Shown here one piece after another: positions 5,719 to 8,275 of a DNA stretch of 8,275 bases. The notes below the pieces were generated by a model. That model saw only the letters and a program-made list of their open reading frames with translations. It had not been told where the DNA came from and did no database searches. Position numbers and translations under genes: made by a program. The stretch is from Spirochaetales bacterium (lineage in GTDB: Bacteria; Spirochaetota; Spirochaetia; DSM-16054; Sediminispirochaetaceae), in contig JAASTM010000076.1 of NCBI GenBank assembly GCA_021767325.1, forward strand, positions 1 through 8,275. Direction: 5' to 3'. Positions within the stretch are counted from its first letter, which is position 1. Each line of letters opens with the position of its first letter.

Positions 5719-7062
5719 TTACATGTTGCTGAAAATCTGGAATCCGCTGTAAGACTCCATACCGTGCTCACCGATGTCCAGCCCCATCAGCTCTTCCTTC
5801 GCATCTACCCGCAGCAGTCCGGCCGTCTTCAGGATTCCGAACAGAATACCGGCAGTAAGCACTGCCCAGACGAAAACCGCTGCAATACCAATTAACTGCA
5901 CCCATAGCTGCCCGGCGCCCCCGCCGTAAAACAGGCCGACTATCGAGGGATCGTTCACACCGTCGGCAAACAGCCCAACTGCCAGAGTACCCCAAGCACC
6001 GCAGACGCCGTGCACGGAGACCGCCCCAACCGGGTCATCAATGTGCAGCACCTTGTCGACGAACTCGACTGAAGCTACAACCAATACACCCGCCGCCAGG
6101 CCGATAATGAGTGCACCCAGGGGAGCAACTACCCATGTGCCGGCGGTAATGCCCACCAATCCGGCCAGTGCACCGTTGAGTGACATACTCGGGTCAGGCT
6201 TCCCAAACCACAGCCAGGAAGTGACCATAGCCCCGATCGCTCCGGTTGCGGCCGCCAGGGTGGTCGTTACTGCCACGTGCGCTATTGCCGGATCAGTTCC
6301 CGAGAGGGTACTTCCGGCATTGAAGCCGTACCAGCCGAACCATAGAATGAACACACCCAGTGCAGCCAGGGGCATGCTGTGCCCGGGGATTGCCCGGACA
6401 ATGGTTTTGCCGTTTACCTTTACATATTTTCCCTTGCGGGCTCCCAGGAAAAAAGCCCCTACTAGTGCCGCCCAGGCACCTACCGAATGGACAACCGTAC
6501 TGCCGGCAAAATCATGAAAACCGAGTTCCGCCAGCCAGCCCCCGTTCCAAATCCAGTGGCCCGAAATGGGATAGATAAGCGCAGAGATAAATACACTGTA
6601 CACTAAATATCCCCCGAACTTGGTTCGCTCGGCCATCGCTCCGGAGACGATAGTCGCGGCGGTGGCGGCGAATACGACCTGGAACATCCAGTCGCGGTAC
6701 AACCCGCTGTCGGCTCCGCTCAGAAAAAACTGGTCGCTGCCGATAAATCCGGCCAGCGAGGCCCCGTACATCAAACCCCAGCCCACGGCCCAGTAGGCCA
6801 CTGCACCGGCAGAAAAATCCATCAGGTTTTTCATCATTATGTTTCCGGCGTTCTTGGCCCGGCTCAAGCCGGACTCTACCATAGCAAAGCCGGCCTGCAT
6901 AAAAAACACCAATACCGCCGCCATAATCAGCCAGAGCATGTCAAATGCCAGCTCGAACCGGCTGACAACCGCGTTCAAGGCGGGGTCCTCCGCCGCTGCC
7001 TGGGTAACCGAACCCAAGCCCAATACTCCAGCGGCACATACATACCGCATCCATCGCTTCAT
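5719..7062 (-). CDS. amtB: Ammonium channel AmtB (Amt/MEP/Rh family)
   Basis: A 447-aa inner-membrane ammonium channel, a trimer that takes up ammonium when it is scarce. Residues 1-24 look like a cleavable signal peptide (KRWMR, hydrophobic stretch, VTQAAAED), so the N-terminus should be outside, followed by about 11 membrane segments. The pore histidines are His192 ([11 protein letters not shown]) and His351 ([13 protein letters not shown]). The family signatures [36 protein letters not shown] and [13 protein letters not shown] carry the Phe-gate regions. It is transcribed from a sigma-54 promoter about 35-50 bp upstream, with AAGGAGG (7070-7076) before the ATG at 7062, and shares an operon with glnK, its usual P-II partner. 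Confidence 0.97.
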   Translation of the reverse strand: MKRWMRYVCAAGVLGLGSVTQAAAEDPALNAVVSRFELAFDMLWLIMAAVLVFFMQAGFAMVESGLSRAKNAGNIMMKNLMDFSAGAVAYWAVGWGLMYGASLAGFIGSDQFFLSGADSGLYRDWMFQVVFAATAATIVSGAMAERTKFGGYLVYSVFISALIYPISGHWIWNGGWLAELGFHDFAGSTVVHSVGAWAALVGAFFLGARKGKYVKVNGKTIVRAIPGHSMPLAALGVFILWFGWYGFNAGSTLSGTDPAIAHVAVTTTLAAATGAIGAMVTSWLWFGKPDPSMSLNGALAGLVGITAGTWVVAPLGALIIGLAAGVLVVASVEFVDKVLHIDDPVGAVSVHGVCGAWGTLAVGLFADGVNDPSIVGLFYGGGAGQLWVQLIGIAAVFVWAVLTAGILFGILKTAGLLRVDAKEELMGLDIGEHGMESYSGFQIFSNM

Positions 7063-7095
7063 ACAAATTCCTCCTTGAGCGTGTTACCCTTATTG

Positions 7096-7111
7096 AGCAA
7101 GCCCCGTGCCA
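7096..7111 (-). promoter_or_regulatory. Sigma-54 (RpoN) promoter of amtB-glnK
   Basis: On the minus strand TGGCAC (7106-7111), five bases, then TTGCT (7096-7100) make an essentially perfect -24/-12 element with the obligatory GG-N10-GC spacing. Transcription would begin near 7085, about 20 nt before the amtB start codon. Sigma-54 control of amtB-glnK by a nitrogen activator such as NtrC is well known in other bacteria. The activator here is not in the window. Confidence 0.88.
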
Positions 7112-7252
7112 AATCGGAAGAATCTGTTCAGAAACACAAGCAACAACGAATAAATTATTATATTAAAATGAATTAAAAATACACTGAATTCTTAACACCA
7201 CCTCGGGCAGAGAAATGAGGCAGTTGTGGCTGTAATGACGGCGAACAATATA

Positions 7253-7326
7253 CTACATATATGTAACTTATTAAGAATAGACCTACAAAAACGTGCTAAA
7301 TCAATTTATTGACTACAATAATGTAG
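7253..7326. promoter_or_regulatory. Three CTACA motifs at 30-bp spacing, probable upstream activator array
   Basis: Three 14-bp sequences start at 7253 (CTACATATATGTAA), 7283 (CTACAAAAACGTGC) and 7313 (CTACAATAATGTAG). Each begins CTACA, has A at position 9 and GT at positions 11-12; the outer two are nearly perfect inverted repeats of CTACA-N4-TGTAG. Their starts are exactly 30 bp apart, close to three helical turns, and they lie about 155-230 bp upstream of the sigma-54 promoter, the usual range for enhancer sites. They do not resemble the enterobacterial NtrC site (TGCACC-N5-GGTGCA). The third motif also overlaps the inverted repeat TTATTG-ACTA-CAATAA (7306-7321). Confidence 0.5.
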
Positions 7327-7354
7327 GAAAATATTTTAATGAGCATCCTACTGG

Positions 7355-7678
7355 CTACTCGCGCATATCCTCACGGACAGGTGAGAAAATATCGATCACC
7401 TTGCTGGCGGTAATCGAGCGGCCCGAATGGGAAACATCCGGGGGAATCACTATCACCTCTCCCGGCTGCAGTTCACGTGCTTCTCCGTCCACCGTCAGGA
7501 CAAACCGGCCCTCCTGCAGCATCGCTATCTGCTCATGCGGATGGGAATGCTCCGGGAGATCCGTCTCGGGCTGAAATTCCCAGTATGCAATGGTCATCTT
7601 CTCGCCGTGCACTGTGCGCAGATCGATGCCCTCTCCCCGGCTGCGGGCCGGCAAATCCTGTAATGAATAGACCTTCAT
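7355..7678 (-). CDS. Small single-domain cupin protein
   Basis: A 107-aa cytosolic cupin with one beta-barrel domain. Cupin motif 1 is PEHSHPHEQIAMLQEGRFVL (residues 42-61), with His44, His46, His48 and Gln50 available for metal binding. Motif 2 is LQPGEVIVIPPDVSHSG (70-86), with His84. The length fits the minimal cupin class, whose members include metal-dependent isomerases, dioxygenases and non-enzymatic ligand binders, so no substrate can be assigned. GGAGGAG (7682-7688) sets the ATG. The gene lies 27 nt downstream of the cobalamin adenosyltransferase gene on the same strand and is probably co-transcribed with it. That gives a weak contextual hint but no established link to cobalamin. Confidence 0.85.
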   Translation of the reverse strand: MKVYSLQDLPARSRGEGIDLRTVHGEKMTIAYWEFQPETDLPEHSHPHEQIAMLQEGRFVLTVDGEARELQPGEVIVIPPDVSHSGRSITASKVIDIFSPVREDMRE

Positions 7679-7705
7679 ACGCTCCTCCGTGTCGTACTTT
7701 CCATA

Positions 7706-8242
7706 TTATCGCTGTTCAATCCATAAGGCCAGAATGAACAGGTAATCCGCTAAGCGATTCAGGAACTGCTGAGCCGGTATCAACTGGTCCATTCCACGTT
7801 CACGAATGCAGTTGACCACCCAGCGTTCACACCGCCGGCAGACAGACCGGGCCACATGCAAATGGGCGGCTGCCGTAGAATCGCCGGGAATAACGAATTT
7901 TTCCGGCACCTTGGTGTGCTGCATGATGCGGTACTCTTTCTTTTCCAGTTCTTCGATGTCCCGCGCCTCTATCTTCCGGATACGCTGGAACTGTTCGGCC
8001 CGCTTGGGCACCGCCAGCAATCCCCCTATAATCTGCAGCCGCTCCTGGACAAACAGAATACCCTTGGCCGGATCCTTGTCGAGCATCGAGCGCGCTACTC
8101 CAAGTTGTGCGCTCAGCTCGTCTATAGTTCCTAAGGCATGAAAGATGAGATCGTCTTTTCGACGCCGCTCACCGTTGGCAAGACTGCTCTCTCCTCTATC
8201 GCCGCCCCGAGTAGTTACCTGAGAAAAATCAAACTGCTTCAT
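7706..8242 (-). CDS. ATP:cob(I)alamin adenosyltransferase, PduO type
   Basis: A 178-aa cytosolic trimeric enzyme that transfers the adenosyl group of ATP to cob(I)alamin to make coenzyme B12. The N-terminal ATP loop is VTTRGGDRGESSL (residues 9-21), followed by GERRRKDD (24-31). The helical-bundle signature RSVCRRCERW (132-141) matches the family's RxxxRRxER, and FLNRLADYLFILA (160-172) carries the conserved Asn162, Arg163 and Asp166. Length is normal for single-domain PduO-type proteins, with no C-terminal DUF336 extension. GGAGG (8244-8248) sets the ATG at 8242. No cobalamin-dependent enzyme or biosynthesis gene is visible in the window, so whether it serves salvage, methylmalonyl-CoA mutase or another B12 enzyme cannot be told. 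The family call is firm. Confidence 0.93.
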   Translation of the reverse strand: MKQFDFSQVTTRGGDRGESSLANGERRRKDDLIFHALGTIDELSAQLGVARSMLDKDPAKGILFVQERLQIIGGLLAVPKRAEQFQRIRKIEARDIEELEKKEYRIMQHTKVPEKFVIPGDSTAAAHLHVARSVCRRCERWVVNCIRERGMDQLIPAQQFLNRLADYLFILALWIEQR

Positions 8243-8253
8243 ACCTCCACCTT

Positions 8254-8259
8254 ATCATA
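8254..8259 (-). promoter_or_regulatory. Possible -10 element before the adenosyltransferase gene
   Basis: TATGAT on the minus strand lies 11 bp upstream of the start codon, so close that any transcript from it would begin almost at the ATG. The matching -35 would be beyond the window edge, so this is weak. Confidence 0.2.
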
Positions 8260-8275
8260 TTACTTGCTTTCTACC

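Larger units (their letters stand above)
7063..7354. other. Intergenic control region between the cupin gene and amtB
   Basis: About 290 bp with no credible gene. From the amtB side it holds the amtB ribosome binding site, the sigma-54 promoter, a very AT-rich stretch (about 7140-7200) that could bend or loop DNA, and the phased CTACA motifs at 7253-7326. No clear intrinsic terminator is visible after the cupin stop codon at 7355. Confidence 0.7.

Noticed and set aside
7253..7326. CRISPR-like array from the 30-bp periodicity.
   Set aside because: Only short 14-bp motifs recur and they are imperfect; there are no long identical repeats and no cas genes.
7309..7337. Plus-strand TTGACT-N17-TATTTT promoter.
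   Set aside because: It would read antisense into the cupin gene, the -10 is weak and the DNA is AT-rich, so a chance match is likely.

Overview
The window is a compact, gene-dense piece of bacterial chromosome with housekeeping and nitrogen-control genes. Coding DNA looks moderately GC-rich, while the regulatory gap at 7063-7354 is clearly AT-rich. Nearly every gene has a strong GGAGG-type ribosome binding site. There are no rRNA or tRNA genes, no insertion sequence and no CRISPR array. The taxon cannot be fixed from this sequence. One hint is an IMP dehydrogenase that lacks the usual CBS domain pair, as the Borrelia enzyme does, so a free-living spirochaete is one low-confidence possibility.

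Layout. 1-522 (minus) is the 5' part of guaB, running off the left edge. 523-943 is a divergent control region. On the minus side it carries a probable promoter, then a leader of about 295 nt with five GC-rich hairpins, the last of which looks like an intrinsic terminator (attenuator) before guaB. On the plus side it carries a good sigma-70 promoter for a three-gene operon at 944-2509: an AlaX alanyl-tRNA editing protein, a DsrE-family protein and a HemG-like flavodoxin. This operon runs tail to tail into acnA (aconitase, minus, 2491-5253), and the two coding regions overlap by 19 bp. Upstream of acnA are its own putative promoter and the intrinsic terminator of the next unit.

5363-7062 (minus) is amtB-glnK, an ammonium channel with its P-II regulator. 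It is preceded by a near-perfect sigma-54 promoter (TGGCAC-N5-TTGCT). About 155-230 bp upstream of that promoter are three related 14-bp CTACA motifs spaced exactly 30 bp apart, which look like an enhancer array for an activator. 7355-8242 (minus) holds a PduO-type cobalamin adenosyltransferase followed by a small cupin, probably co-transcribed.

How the genes fit together. The amtB-glnK unit is a nitrogen-scarcity module, and its P-II protein keeps the 2-oxoglutarate/ATP-binding residues but lacks Tyr51, the uridylylation site. Aconitase lies on the pathway to 2-oxoglutarate, the metabolite P-II senses, so their adjacency makes metabolic sense, although the terminator and separate promoter show they are different transcription units. 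The most interesting unexplained signals are the guaB leader RNA, the 30-bp-phased motif array, and the AlaX/DsrE/flavodoxin gene combination. No wholly new defence or mobile system is visible.
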